Shown here: in pieces, positions 42,854-55,192 of the stretch
How positions within the stretch are numbered: position 1 is the stretch's first letter
Layout of the letters: every line of letters begins with the position of its first letter
NCBI RefSeq assembly: GCF_036898095.1
Contig: NC_090725.1
Location: forward strand, 319,910,156 to 319,974,155
Direction: 5' to 3'
DNA from: Palaemon carinicauda
Lineage: Eukaryota > Arthropoda > Malacostraca > Decapoda > Palaemonidae
DNA: 64,000 nt
Program-made: the position numbers and the translations under genes
The notes under the pieces: generated by a model
The model's database searches: none
Seen by the model: only the letters and a program-made list of their open reading frames with translations
Told to the model about the DNA's origin: nothing

Positions 42854-45276
42854 ATGGCTGACCCTTCCCCAGTTTATAGAAAGTGTGTGAAAGGCTGTAA
42901 AACCCGCCTTCCTAAAGCCTCTATCGATCTTCACTCTATTTGCACTAAATGTAGAGGTAAGGTTTGTTCTTTAATGGATCGATGTGATGAATGTTTGTTG
43001 TTATCTGAAAGTGAGTGGCTCGATTTCGATTGATACACTCGTAAGTTAGAGAGAGATAGGGTTAGAAGAAGCTCTTCTCGATCTAGAGAATTTTCCTCTC
43101 CCCGTGTCCCTGAACCTATTCCTTCCACTGTAGTGGTAGTTCATGAACCTCCTACTGTTACCGCTGAACCCTCACTTAAAGATATGATGAGTGCCATACA
43201 AGCCCTTGGAGTGAGGGTTGAGTCGCTTGCTACGGACAGGAACCAACTTATGTCCGACATAAATATGCTTAAGAGTGCCAGTGTTAGTGCCAAAAGTGGT
43301 ATTAGTGCCAAAAGTGCGGGGAATGTGTTCAGTGCTGTGGAGGGTGCGTCTGCTCGTGCCTATCGTTCACCTAGCCTTAGACTTCTTTCAAGCTCTTCAA
43401 CCCCTGGGAGAAGGAATGTCGAGCGGCAAAAGGGAACGAGAGGCGTAACCGTACGAGCAGATGTCCCCTCGAGTGTTTCTGGTGACGTTTCACGTAACAC
43501 TCGCCCTCACCATGTGAAAGGTGAGGTTAAGCTTACTTCATCTTCGGATGACGCTTTGGTTAACAAAGAATATAAACGCAACTGGCGTCAAGTTTCAAGA
43601 CCTCTCAAGAGGAAAATGACGTCAATTGATATAAGTCATTTATCGCCTCAAAGGCCTGGCTGTAGCTATTGGAGCAGTCCAGAACGTTTTTCTTCTGAAG
43701 AAGAAGGCTCTCCTGCCAAACGTCTTCTTAAAACGTCTATTTCGGACAAGCTTCCAGCAATTGCGATGCAAGTTCCTGGATCTGTTGTGTCGTCTGGATG
43801 TTCCAGACGTGATACGGGTGAGCAAGAAGACGATTTTATCGCTGACGTTTCGGTCATAACTTCACCTCAAGTTGACCCTAAATTAAGTCTGTTACAAGAC
43901 ATGCAACTTAAACTTTTGTCTATTATGTAGTCTTATCAATGAGTTCCTGAGCGTCGTGAAACTTTGCAAGCTGATCGTCGTAACTCGGTTAAGCTTGATC
44001 TTGAACGTCAAGCTTCGAAACGTGAAGCTGAACGTCAAGCTGACGTTTTGCCTGAGAATGTCGTTCGCCAAGCAGTCAAACGTGACGCCGAATGTCAGGA
44101 TAAATGTGACGTCGATCGTCACCCAAGTCAAGTTAGACGTGACGTCGAACTTCAAGCTGATCTTGATAACAATCGACAAGTTGATGCTGGATGTCAAGCT
44201 GGCGCGCACAGTGCTCAACGTCTAGTTCGCGCACAGGTGCGCAAAGACGTTATTCCAGCTGAAGTCTTATCGGAAGAGGAGGTTGATTTTCCTCTTTCTG
44301 CAGCTGAACCTTTAGTAGACTTATCGGAGGAAGAAGAGCCTAAGACTGCACAGCAGTCCTTAGACCTTAAGAAGATTATGAAAGTGTTCAAGGAAGAATT
44401 TCCTAGTCACTTTGTGCCTGTTGCTCCACGCTCTCCCCCTTCAGGGTTCACCTTGGGAACAGCAACTCAAGCTCCTATTTTTACTAAGATGGTGCTTTCG
44501 AGATCATCTAAGAGAGCTTTAAGATTAATGGGAGACTGGATGCAGTCAAAGAGGAATCTAGGCAAGCCGGCCTTTTCATTCCCTCCTGCTAGACTAGCTT
44601 CTAGATCAAGTGTATGGTATGAGACAGGAGACGTTCTCGGCTTGGGAGTACCTGCCTCTGCCCAGGGGGACTTCTCAACCCTGGTAGACTCTTCTCGTCG
44701 ATTAGCCATGAGGCGTACTAAGATTTTCTGGTCAACTTCGGAACTCGACCATCTTCTCAAGGGCGTCTTCAGAGCCTTTGAGGTTTTCAACTTCCTCGAC
44801 TGGACTCTGGGAGCCTTGAGTAAGAAAGTTTCTGCCTTTAAGAATAATGAAAGTGTTGTTCAGATTATGTCTTGCATAGACAAAGCTGTGAGGGATGGCT
44901 CTAACGAGTTAGCAGCCCTTTTTACGGCTGGAGTTCTCAAGATAAGAGCTCAAATGTGTTCTTTCCTTTCCCTGGGGTCACTCCTTGTCAGAGGTCTGAA
45001 TTACTGTTTGCGCCGCTCTCTCCTGCTCTGTTCCCACAAGATCTTGTAAAAGAGGTTGCTGCTTCCTTAGCCCAGAAAGACACCCGTGACTTGGTCTCCA
45101 AGGCAGCTCGGAAAGTACTTCCAACTTCTTTCTCTAGCAACAAACCAAAGGTGGATACTCCCTTGTCTAGATTTATTCCTTCCTTTCGAGGTAAACCCGT
45201 CAGTAGGGGTAACTCCAGACCTGATGGGAGAAGAGGAAAGAGGAGGGGACCAAGATCAGGTCGAAGCAGAGTCTGA
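42854..45276 (+). pseudogene. Element E gag with three stops and one frameshift
   Basis: The ATG at 42854 begins MADPSPVYRKCVKGC. The cysteine motif continues with CTKCRGKVC and RCDEC. Stops in the gag frame are TGA 43031-43033, TAG 43928-43930 and TGA 43940-43942; a frameshift lies near 44958. The coiled-coil segment (IQALGVRVESLATDRNQL), a Lys/Arg/Asp/Val-rich middle, an acidic segment (EEVDFPLSAAEPL), the capsid-like region (DHLLKGVFRAFEVFNFLDW) and a basic tail (RRGKRRGPRSGRSRV) parallel B. It ends GTC-TGA-C. Confidence 0.85.
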
Positions 45277-47345
45277 CTGCTTTCGACTTCAGACAGCAGT
45301 AGGAGCCAGACTGAAGAACTTCTGGCAGGCTTGGGAGAGAAGGGGAGCGGACCAGTGGTCCGTTCTTTTGCTGAAGGAGGGATACAAGATTCCTTTCGTC
45401 AATCAAGAAACCCCCTTTAGTTCAAGAGCCAATAGATCTCTCTCCCAGGTACCGAGAGGACTCAAAGAGACAAGCTTTGCTTCTACAAGTGTCCCTCTTG
45501 TTGGAAAAAGGGGTTGTAGAGAGGGTGCAGGACTTGTAGTCTCGGAGGTTTTACAACCGCCTCTTCCTGGTTTCGAAGAACTTGTGGGAATCGAGACCAG
45601 TTCTAGATTTAAGCGCTCTCAACGCTTTCATTTTGAAAACAAAGTTTTTGATGGAGACTTCCAAAACTGTGCTGGCAGCAGTAAGGAAAGGCGACTGGAT
45701 GGTCTCTTTAGACCTCCAGGACGCCTATCTTCATATCCATATTCATCCGAACTTCAAACGCTACCTGAGGTTTGTTTACCGGGAGGAAGTCTTCCAGTTT
45801 CGGGCCATGTGTTTCGGCCTCAGCACCGCTCCTCTTCTTTTTACGAAGCTCATGCTAAATGTAGCAAGCTTCCTGCATTCGACAGGGATCAGAGCCTCTC
45901 TCTATCTCGACGACTGGTTACTCAGGGCGTCTTCCTTCAATCGCTGTCTGGAGGATCTCAGATTGACATTGACATTAGCAAAGGAACTGGATCTTCTGGT
46001 CAACACAGTGAGGTCCCAACTGTTACCATCTCAAAAGATTCTTTATTTGGGGATGGAGATTCAGAGTCTAGTTTTTCGGGCTTTTCCATCACCCAAAAGG
46101 ATAGAACAAGCCCTCCTAAAGATTCGTCTTTTTCTAGAGAAAAGAGATTGTTCTGTGAGACAGTGGATGAGTCTGCTAGGAACTCTCTCCTCCCTGGAAC
46201 AGTTCGTCTCCCTGGGAAGACTGAATATCCGCCCACTGCAATTTCACCTCAATTACTATTGGGACAAGGAGAAAGGCTTAGAGACAGAAAGTATTCCACT
46301 TCCAGAGTCTGTCAAAAGTTGCCTACAGTGGTGGAACGACACAACCAAACTTCAGGAGGGCCTCTCGCTAGAGCAAATGAGCCCAGACCTTGTGTTGTGT
46401 TCCGACGCTTCGGACTCGGGGTGGGGAGCAACACTGGGCAAACTGGAACGCTCATATCTGTGGACAAAAGATCAAGAGAGCCTCCACATCAACCAGAAGG
46501 AGCTGTTAGCAGTCCTATTGGCGCTTCAAGGTTTCGAAAACTTGATTCTCAACAAAGTAGTACAAGTAAACGCAGACAACACCACAGCGTTGGCCTACAT
46601 TTTCAAACAAGGCGGGACCCACTCGAAGTCCCTTTACAAGACTGCAAGGGACCTTCTAGTTTGGGCGAAGGAAAGGAACATCACCTTACTCACAAGGTTC
46701 ATTCAAGGAGAAAAGAATGTAATGGCAGACAGCCTCAGCAGAAGAAACCAAGTCATTCCTACGGAATGGACGCTGCATCAGGAGGTTTGCAAGAAACTTT
46801 GGCAGATTTGGGGTCGTCCGTCCATAGACCTGTTTGCAACCTCGAGAACGAAGAAACTTCAAATGTACTGCTCTCCAATACCAGATCTGGAAGCAGTCCA
46901 CATCGACGCTTTCCTGCTGGACTGGTCTCACCAGGATTTGTACGCATTCCCCCCCCCCCCCTTCAAAGTCCTGTACAAAGTTTTACAGAAGTTTGTCTCT
47001 CACGAGGGAACCAGATTGACTCTAATTGCGCCTCTATGGCCATCAAGAGAATGGTTCACCGAGGTACTTCAATGGATGGTGGACGTACCAAGAAGCCTAC
47101 CCATGCGGATGGATCTTCTCAGACAACCGCACTTGAAAAGGTTCCATCAAAACCTACAAGCTCTACATCTAACTGCCTTCAGACTATTGAGAAACTCACT
47201 AGAGCTAGAGGCTTTTCGAAGGAGGCAACTAAAGCCATCGCTAGAGCAAGGAGGACCTCTACCATCAGGGTCTACCAGTCCAAATGGGAGGTTTTCCGAG
47301 ATTGGTGCAAAATCAACTCAATTTCCTCTTCCAGTACCTCTCTGA
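45267..47345 (+). pseudogene. Element E RT-RNase H-methyltransferase-like protein
   Basis: The first part (AESDCFRLQTAVGARL) is in frame 2, +1 to gag. Indels between about 45400 and 45590 move it to frame 3, which is then open from 45582 to 47345. Motifs: RPVLDLSALN, LQDAYLHIHIHP, FGLSTAPLLF, YLDDWLL (45903-45914), YLGMEIQ; RNase H with CSDASDSGWGA, INQKELLAV, NADNTTALAYI, ADSLSR; tail with IDLFATSRTKKL, DAFLLDW and APLWPSREWF. A C homopolymer at about 46950-46962 adds extra prolines in the tail and looks like an expansion. Confidence 0.86.
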
Positions 47346-48243
47346 CCCAAATCGCTGACTTCCTTTTACACCTTAGGAGAAAACGCAAGTTTTCCTCCTC
47401 TACCATTAAGGTTATAGGAGCATGTTAGCGGCAGTTTTCAGGCACAGAAACTTAGACCTCTCTAACAACAAAGACCTTCAAGATCTTCTCAAGTCCTTTT
47501 AAATTTCTAAGGAGCCTCAACTAGAATCACCAGCCTGGAATCTGGATGTTGTCCTGAAGTTTCTTATGAGTGATAGGTTTGAGCCCTTACACTTAGCCTT
47601 TTTTAAAGATCTCACCTTAAAGACGCTCTTCTTAGTAAGTCTGACAACAGCTAAGAGAGTCAGTGAAGTGCATGCCTTTAGCAAGAATATTGGCTTCAGT
47701 AATAGTAAGGCTATATGCTCCTTACAACTTGGTTTCCTGGCCAAGAATGAGCGTCCTTCCCATCCATGGCCGAAGTCTTTCGAGATTCCAAACCTTTCAG
47801 ATGTGGTTGGTGAAGAAATGGAAAAGGTCCTGTGCCCTGTTAGAGCGCTTAAATTTAATCTAGACAAAACTCAAAAATTACGAGGCAATTCTGAAGCTCT
47901 ATGGTGTTCGGTCAAGAAGCCCTCCTTACCGATGTCAAAGAACGCCTTATCTTATTTTATCAGGCTCTTGATTAGAGAGGCTCACACTAACTGTGGTGAG
48001 ACAGATTTTAAACTGCTGAAAGTGAAAAGACACGAAGTCAGAGCTGTGGCAACTTTGGTGGCTTTCAAGCAAAATCGATCCTTACAAAGCATTATGGACA
48101 CAACCTTTTGGAGGAGTAAGTCTGTGTTCACTTCACATTATTTAAAACATGTCCAGACTCTTTACGAGGACTGCTACACGTTGGGACCATTCGTAGCAGC
48201 GAGTGCAGTAGTGGGTGAAAGCTCTACCACTACATTCCCCTAA
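47072..48243 (+). pseudogene. Element E tyrosine recombinase
   Basis: The conserved ATG is at 47072 (GTSM context), overlapping RT by 274 bases in the -1 frame, the same geometry as in A. QTIEKLTRARGFSKEAT and YQSKWEVFRDWC are followed by a one-base deletion near 47410 and a TAA at 47500-47502. The rest is open: SLTTAKRVSEVHAF, LKVKRHEVRAVATL, TTFWRSKSVFTSHYLKH and the FVAASAVVGESSTT end. Catalytic Arg, His-x-x-Arg and Tyr positions are all present. Confidence 0.86.
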
Positions 48244-48612
48244 TCCTAATACCTTTTTCTTCTCCTGAAACTATTGTATTTTTGGTTGTTTGTGGAGACT
48301 GGTCGACAGTCTTCCGCAATCATTGATTTTAGCAGGTGGTCAAACTTGTTTCTTGAGAGCGCCCAGAACAAGAGTATTGGTTGAGGTCCTGTCATAGTGA
48401 GGTATTTACACCGTTTTGACAGCTCCTTGAGGTCTTTCAGCCCCCTGAGTGGATCGCTGGATCTCATAATTACAGCTAACTAATGAGGCAGAGAATCATA
48501 AAAGTCAGCTTCCTTATCAGGTACGAACCCTTAAGTTTGTTTTTATAAAACTCTTGAGTAATATTCCAATTATGTATTAGTTGGTCTCTAATCCTCCACC
48601 AAGGGTGTCAAT

Positions 48613-48710
48613 CAGCTATATATATATCCACCGGCTAAGTCAGATGTTTAAAAATGATATTTTCATGATAAAATAAATTTTTGAACATACTTACCCGGTG
48701 GATATATATA
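48613..48710 (+). repeat. Internal complementary region of element E
   Basis: CCACCGGCTAAGTCAGATGTTT is complementary to the left end (in part: GGCTAAGTCAGATGTTTAAA). It is joined to ATTTTCATGATAAAATAAAT, complementary to the right end. Confidence 0.85.
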
Positions 48711-48721
48711 ATTATACTCCC

Positions 48722-48946
48722 TCCCTTCCTCCCCCCTAGAGACCTATGGGCATGGAAGATCTGAGGATTCCTGGAATGGTTCCAGATACCTGGTGAGTGG
48801 TGGCGCTAGTAGTACACCTAGCTATCCAATCTACGATTGCCGCGAGATTTGAATTTTCTGCCGTGACGTCAGGTACGTAAGCTATATATATATATCCACC
48901 GGGTAAGTATGTTCAAAAATTTATTCTATAATGAAAATATCATTTT
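48722..48946 (+). repeat. Right inverted terminal repeat of element E
   Basis: Inverse of 42491-42680 with the extra terminal segment (GTAAGTATGTTCAAAAATTT to the end) that all family-1 right ends share. Confidence 0.9.
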
Positions 48947-50340
48947 AATGTAATGCGGCAAGCTGTGACAGTGGTCAGTTCCTCGCTTTCAGTTCTTAGT
49001 TGGCACTTCTACGATTCCCCTGTTGCCTCCTTTAGTCCCAAGCTCCTCTCCCCCATTTAATCCCAGGGGGAACTCGAAAGACACTGCTACAGTGGTTCCT
49101 TCAGGCAAGAAAGAGAACGTCCCTCCTTGTAAGAGAGCCAGGGAATAGAGGGTTCCAGAACCTCAGGGGAGTCTCCTACAGTTTAAGTACACACAGGCAA
49201 GACTCAAATGGAAGAGGAAGAGAATTCGTCCTTCTTCTTCCAAGGAGGACCGAACAATTTCCTATATGGAATAGTTCCGCTTAACTCCAGCTATTGGACA
49301 ACGTAAGGCACAAAGCATATCCATCATACAAACGGATTTGGAGGCTATGGAAGGTAGCAGGGCCCTTCCTCAGATGGGAAGAGCTCCCAGTGCAGAGTTG
49401 GATATGTCTGCTCAGTCACCTTTTTTCTTTGGCACCTCTTGTTCCAAACAGCCACCTCAGGATGCGATATTCTAGTCCACATAGGACCAGAAGAACAGAT
49501 GGACCTCAGATGGTGGCTGATGGACTTAAACCTCTGCAAAGGGGTCAATCTTCTTGTTCTCCCACCAGATTTGATGCTCTTTTCAGATGCATCAGAAGAA
49601 GGTTGGTGGGCCCACATGCTGCACCTTCGGCCAGTGGTCCGAATCCGAAATGTATCAGCATATAAGCCTGTTAGAAATGAGGGCAGCCTTCCTCACCCTC
49701 AAACAGTTCCTCCAGTTCCTGGCGGGCCACACTGTAGTGTTAAAGAACGACAGCACTATAGTATTTGCTTACCTAAACAAATAAGGTGGTACCTTTCTGC
49801 AGCCGCTGTACCATCTAGCAGTAGAGATACTCAGATGGGCAGAAGACAACTCGGTGTCCCTATCAGCTCGCTTCATTCCGGGCAAACAGAATGTGTTAAC
49901 GGGCAGTCTGATAAGAACGACTCAGATAGTGGACTCCGAGTGGTCTTTAAATCCTCTAGTAGCCAACAAAGTCCTGACTTTGTGGGCTACGCCGACTGTG
50001 AATCTATTAGCAATGGCCCTGAATTTGGAGCTTCTGTTGTACTGCTCCTCAGTTCCTGACCCCAAGGCTCCCTGGCAAGATGCGTTCCAACAACGGTAGG
50101 ACAACATCAACGTTTATGCATTCCCACCATTCTGTCTTATGAGAAGAAAACTCAACAAGACCAGAACGTCGATCAATCTTTCAATGACCCTCATAGCTCC
50201 GTTATGACATCACACAAAATGGTTTCCATACCTTCTGCTTCTCCTGACGAAGCTGCCAAGAGAACTTCTTCCATGACACAATCTACTCAGATAGCCACAA
50301 GTCAACATTTACCACAAGGCAGTAGCTTCGCTACGTCTTC
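48947..50340 (+). pseudogene. Element F RT remnant, RNase H and methyltransferase-like relic
   Basis: From 48947 to about 49285 the sequence is unassigned gag-like material. At about 49290 it jumps straight to the part of RT after the catalytic site (matching D from about 24385), so the RT core is deleted. RNase H is recognisable as LFSDASEEGWWA, LLEMRAAF and KNDSTIVFAYLNK. The tail has SVPDPKAPWQDAF and then APL in a frame broken by several stops. No function is possible. Confidence 0.75.
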
Positions 50341-50343
50341 ACG

Positions 50344-51240
50344 TTGGAGACTATTCAGCATCTCCTCACTTGGATAGGATTTTTTAAACAAGTTGCAAAG
50401 AGGATGTCTGGATATTTTCGAATGTCATCAGCTTCAGTCTACCAGGCTAAGTGTAACGTCTTCTGTGATTGGTGTCGTAGAAGGGGCCTCAATCCACTCG
50501 ATGGCACTATTCCAGCAAATGCAGAGTTCCATGTCTATTTCCGGGAAGAAATGCGTCTTTCCTTTTCAGCGATTAAAGGTTACTGCTCAGCCTTGAGTCT
50601 CGCTTTTAAACTGAAAGGAATGGACATTTCCTCATCGCCAAAACTTTCCCTCCTCATACGGAGTTATGTACTTACCTATTCTCATTTGGAAATGAGACTT
50701 ACCCCATGGAAGGTGGTTACAGTTCTTCGGTCCCTAAAAGGACCTCCGTACAAACTATTACACCAGGCAACAGATCGCCACCTAACTTGATAGACGGAGT
50801 TCCTGCTCCCCCTGGCCTTAGCCAAACGGGATAACAAACTTCATGATCTCTCATAGGACGTCGTCCATTCAAGGGCATGGGCAAGCTTCAGCTTCGTCCT
50901 TGAGTTTGTTGCCAAGACTCAGAATCCGGGGATTTCTGATCCTCGATTCTACTCTTTCTGGATAATGAGTCCCCGCTCTGTAATCAACGAACCAGATCAT
51001 CTGTGACTTTGTCCAGTGAGGTGCTTGAGGCACTACCTCAAGAGAACAGCAGCAGCTCGGCCCAGAGTGCCCTCACTTTTTGTCAGTACAGGCAGAAGCA
51101 AGAGGAGGATCACATAAAACACAATCTCCATATGGATTCGCAGGGTCATTGACCTTGCTCTGAATCCTGATCCTCCTGCATCCCACCATCCCAAAGCCCA
51201 CAATTTCAGGGACGTAGCAATCAAAGTGGTTTGTCAGTAC
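50344..51240 (+). pseudogene. Element F tyrosine recombinase relic
   Basis: ETIQHLLTWIGFFKQVA and AKCNVFCDWCRRRG align with D's recombinase. The first catalytic region survives as LAKRDNKLHDLS, and a diverged HNFRDVAI box lies near 51200. The part that should carry the catalytic Tyr is not recognisable. A TGA at 50788-50790 and further stops interrupt the gene. Confidence 0.75.
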
Positions 51241-51524
51241 GCCAGGTTTGTTGGGGATGTTGCTTCCTCCGCTACCAACTGATAACTACTGGTCAGTTGT
51301 TTCCACTTTGCTATGATTTTTTATTGCCTGTGTACTCTAGCTTTGCTGTTAAATATCCAATTTAAAGGACTCTGGTTTGTATAGCTAAGGAAAATACAAA
51401 TTATTTTCAAGTTTGTCACATTTTTTACAGGAGCCAGTTTATATTATGATAGATTTGTATGTTAAACAGGTTTGTGTTTGGATGGTCTATTCTAGGTAAT
51501 TTAAACCCATCGGTAATTAAAGAG

Positions 51525-52080
51525 AAAGGACTGGAGTCCTAGGATAGGTAATGTGAATGTGGTTATGTTGGCTAAGTCTTCAGAGAGGGGTGGCTTGAGG
51601 GTAAATGTGGGTAAGATTAAACTTATAGTGAGCAGTAAGGAAGGTGGGGACACTAGTCATACATGAAAGTAGAGTCTAGGATGTAAAACAAGTGGAACAA
51701 TTTAGATACTTGATATATTCTATAAGTCAGTAGGTAGGATATGAGGATGAAGTTGAGAATAGGTTCCATATCACTGCTTGAAAGATTGAAAAAAAAAAAT
51801 ATGAAATAATAAGAATAAGAATAGTAACAATTACGAGGTGATAAGAGTGTCACAATTGAGATGGTGTTGGCACATGTTGAGCATGAGTAGTAGGGAGGAG
51901 TGAGGATGGCTTAAGAGGAACCTGTTAGAAGTTGAAAATCGTAAGGAAGGCAGATGATTAGATGGCGAGAAGAGATGAAGTATGATATGGAGAGAAGAGA
52001 TTTGGTGAGAGAGGATGTCTTTGATATTAATAGCAATGGGAAAGTATTAGCTTTGAAGTGTCGCTTGGACATATAGATTT
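51525..52080 (+). pseudogene. Decayed LINE reverse transcriptase, C-terminal part
   Basis: In changing frames the plus strand encodes GGLRVNVGKIKLIVSSKEGG, VEQFRYL, EDEVENRFHI, then SQLRWCWHML and, near 51950-52050, RQMIRWREEMKYDMERRDL and REDVFD. This order matches the thumb-to-C-terminal part of a common LINE reverse transcriptase. Many stops and frameshifts are present and the YxDD core is missing. It is a different LINE from the (TAA)n-tailed family. Confidence 0.65.
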
Positions 52081-52089
52081 TATTCCAAT

Positions 52090-54470
52090 AAATCGACAGT
52101 TTTTTGTATCTGGTTAGGGAGGGGAAAGGAGTTTCATTCCATGGGAATAACATGCATTACATAATTATTTCTTGAAATCATTGCCTAGCATTCATGGAAT
52201 GCAAGGTATACAAACCATTTGGATTTGTGAAATTAATGCATATAGTAGGTGGATATGAAGGTGGAGGAAATGAAGAGATAAGACTGTTGAAGTAGAAGGT
52301 TAAGAAGTGCTTTCAGTTGTGAGACAAAAGGGTTCTACCAAACTTCCCTCAATCTACATGAACAATGCATCAGTTGAGATACATTAATGACTGTAACCCT
52401 CTTCCCCCTACTGTGATGCATATAGTATATTTCTCCTCAAATTTAAATATAAACAGCATTTCTAATTGTTTTAGCATAAAAAAATATTAGATCCCTATAC
52501 TTTGACTACTCAGTTTCTCGCTCTAATCATTAGTTCTTAAAGGTTGGTCATTTCTCATTTAGCCTAGGTAACTGAAAAATTCAAATTGTTGGTGACTATT
52601 TTTTCATCAACGGATTAACTATTGGGAACAATATTTTTGTATTCAGTATTATGTCCTTATTCTAATACTGTGAAGATGAGTTTATTAAAATATGAATTCA
52701 GCCTTTTTTAAGCGATTGCTGCTATACAGTAGAAGTTAAACAGCCGAGTGTTTGTGGGCGGGAAAACATGAGGTTATATATGTGGGATATTTGGTTCAGA
52801 GCTTGTTATGGAATTGGGATGTTGCTATTCTATCTGTTCTCTTCTCATATGAATATCCTTTAAGTTTCCTAACTCCTAAATGATTTAAGATTAAAACTGC
52901 CAGTTTCACACTTGGTACCTTGAGGAAAAAAGAAAGCATACTTCACAGCATTATAAAGTTTGAAGCTCAAAAGTGGCTGTTGATTTTTAAAGATGAAGTT
53001 AATGTGACAGGTATTTCAACAGATAATCCTCAAAATTCACACTTAGTATCTAACAATCAGGAGTCAGGTTATCACTTGAAGGTGGCGAACATTTGTGATA
53101 AAGATATTTTATTTTCTTCCAGGATCGTTTATTTACCTGGACGTTGTAGATCCAAAAGCAGAGGCCAAAAAAAAAAAAAAAAAAAAACAATTCCTAGCTG
53201 GAAACCCGATTCTCCTGGAAGCTGAAAGGATACTGATGGCACAAGATTAAATCATTCGTATCTAAATCAAAGCTGATGACAGGGGTGGAGGCTGTAATAT
53301 TAAACCAACACCAGTTTGAAGATAAGTTAAAATTGCCATTAATAAGTTTCCTTTAGAAGCTTACACCTCAGTCAGGTTTACAGAGTAGGTGATAATTATC
53401 AATGGAAGTGTACAATATAGTGTTGAACATTTTGCTATCTGAAAAAAAATCTAGTATTGAAGAAATTCCCTTGAAGGTGATATAGTTATTAAGTTATTTT
53501 TTAGTGAGATGGTCATAGATTTTGTCATTCATTACTATACATTATTAGTTTTGTCTTCATACTATTAGGTCATTCTATTTATATTAATATTTTTCAAAAG
53601 TTAATCTCTCAAAAAAAGTCTTATCAATGATGAAGTAGCTAAAGTGGGGTTAGATAGAATACTTTCTAAATTGCAAAATTAATTATTCATAGTTTTTTTT
53701 TTTTCAGGATATAGTTGGTCGCATGCTTGAGGTTAACAAGTAACTGACGGCAGATATATTGGTGATTTCCAATATCACAAGAAGACTTCTCAAGAAAACA
53801 TGTTTTACGGTGCAAGTGGAATATCTGATCTCTGACTTCATGGGAAAAAATAAGTGCCATGGTTTTGGGTGTGGGGAGAAACATTATCAAAATTCTTGTG
53901 TAGATCTATTTGAAGTGAGGCTCCAAACAGCCTGATATTGCCTAAATAATTTTTTAAAGTTAACTTTTTAAATATAACTGCATAAGTATTTTTCTATAAA
54001 TCTTAAAATCTGTTGCTTGCCGTGCAATATAGTTTAAATTTTACATTATAATGAGTACGCCTTAACTATCGAAAACATTACAGTCAATTTTGTTTATTCA
54101 AAAATTTCAACAAAGAACAAAGCGTAGAGTAAGTTTGACTTTATATTCAACTTGAAATATCAATGAATCACCAATTCAACAACTTTAATCACCAACTCAG
54201 TCTTTTGCTATCTTGTGTCATACTTAATTTACTATAAGCCTCAACATTCAATCTCCAACTCGCTATACCATTGTCATCAATTGAAAATCTTATTTTTTTC
54301 TTTTATACGAGGTATAGGAATGTTGGTAATATCTTGTTTTATCAGGACTTTAGAAAAAGGTTATACGATTTTAAGTTGCATGCCACTTAATTCTGACTTG
54401 ATATGACCACAAGGCTTGTATGTTTGCAATTCTTCTAAGCACATTTGGTATAACGGTTTTATGCTACCTG
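52090..54470. other. AT-rich region, no supported gene
   Basis: I see a poly-A run at 53168-53187 and a pyrimidine-AG site at 53691-53708, but no coding region with a recognisable domain. The 101-codon open frame from 52920 runs into the poly-A and has no known motif. The region could be intron or intergenic sequence. Confidence 0.4.
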
Positions 54471-54477
54471 AATTTCT

Positions 54478-54616
54478 ACCAGCTGAACTCGGCTGAGTCC
54501 CTGGTTAGGCTGGAGGAACGTAGAGAGTAGAGGTCCCCTTTTTTGTTTTGTTTCTGTTGTTGTCGGCTACCCCCAAAAATTGGGGGAAGTGCCTTTGGTA
54601 TATGGATGGATGGAAT
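54478..54616 (+). repeat. Dispersed repeat ending in (TGGA)n, copy 2
   Basis: A 5'-truncated copy of the repeat at 12946-13160, starting in the ACCAGCTGAACTCGGCTGAG block. It includes GTCGGCTACCCCCAAAAATTGGGG, which copy 1 lacks (shown in part: GGCTACCCCCAAAAATTGGG), and ends in TGGATGGATGG. Confidence 0.75.
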
Positions 54617-55192
54617 TTCTACAACTGGAGAACTTATAGCTATAATTTCTGTTATGTTTGAAGTGTCAAAAACACTTGATTGTTTTACTATTATAGATAA
54701 GAAAACATATCTAGCTAAAACTATTTGGTAATAATTATAAATGGCTTTTTTTATAAACAAGCATTGTGGTACCTATAGGTAATTTTTTTCTTAATGCATA
54801 TATAATCAATTCTATCATATGGTTTAATGTAGGTCCAGATGTGTGATCTTAATTTTCATTTATATATTCTTATAACCTTAGGTGTAACTAATGATCAGTT
54901 TCTCAAACAAGTGAGGTCATACAGTGATTTCTGTTGTCCATTGCATTTCTATGATGACATGTTCTTGGTGGCATTTGTGGATATTAAACTCAGACTGTTG
55001 ATAGACTGGAAAGCTACTTAACATTTTCAGGTTTTTACTCTGTGTTTTAGCTAATGAAATGATAAGGTTTTGTTTCTATCCTTACTTGCCATTAGGCCTT
55101 CCGATTCAGTAAATATTTGTAGGCTCTTCGGCTTTGCCTTTAATTAGAACGCCTGATATTATAGGTAGTAGGTTAGCAAAGGTACCTGCCAC
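54617..55192. other. Spacer without recognisable feature
   Basis: AT-rich, with short open frames lacking motifs. No RNA gene or repeat unit was recognised. Confidence 0.4.

Larger units (their letters stand above)
42491..48946 (+). mobile_element. DIRS-like retrotransposon E (family 1)
   Basis: A 6.46-kb element begins TTTAAACTTCTGACTTAGTC (42491) and ends AATATCATTTT (48946), inserted in the gag relic of F. It has the same layout as B. Its terminal repeat (TTACGTCCCTGACGTCACGGC) is closer to A than to B. Gag has three stops and one frameshift; RT and recombinase have a few lesions each. Confidence 0.92.
39646..51420 (+). mobile_element. Decayed DIRS-like retrotransposon F (family 2), split by E
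   Basis: The left end (CACAATATACAAGCCATC at 39651) is a diverged copy of D's left repeat. The right end (GGAAAATACAAATTATTTTC at about 51389-51408) matches D's right end. Inside are a gag relic, element E, an RNase H/methyltransferase-like relic and a recombinase relic. The RT core is missing. Its decay is much greater than that of D, so it is an older insertion of the same family. Confidence 0.75.

Noticed and set aside
18618..51420. Retrovirus-like or Gypsy elements
   Set aside because: No protease or DDE integrase is visible; the third gene is a tyrosine recombinase and the ends are inverted repeats, which fits DIRS.
52920..53225. 101-codon open frame ending in a Lys run
   Set aside because: The Lys run is a poly-A tract, and no domain or conserved motif is visible.
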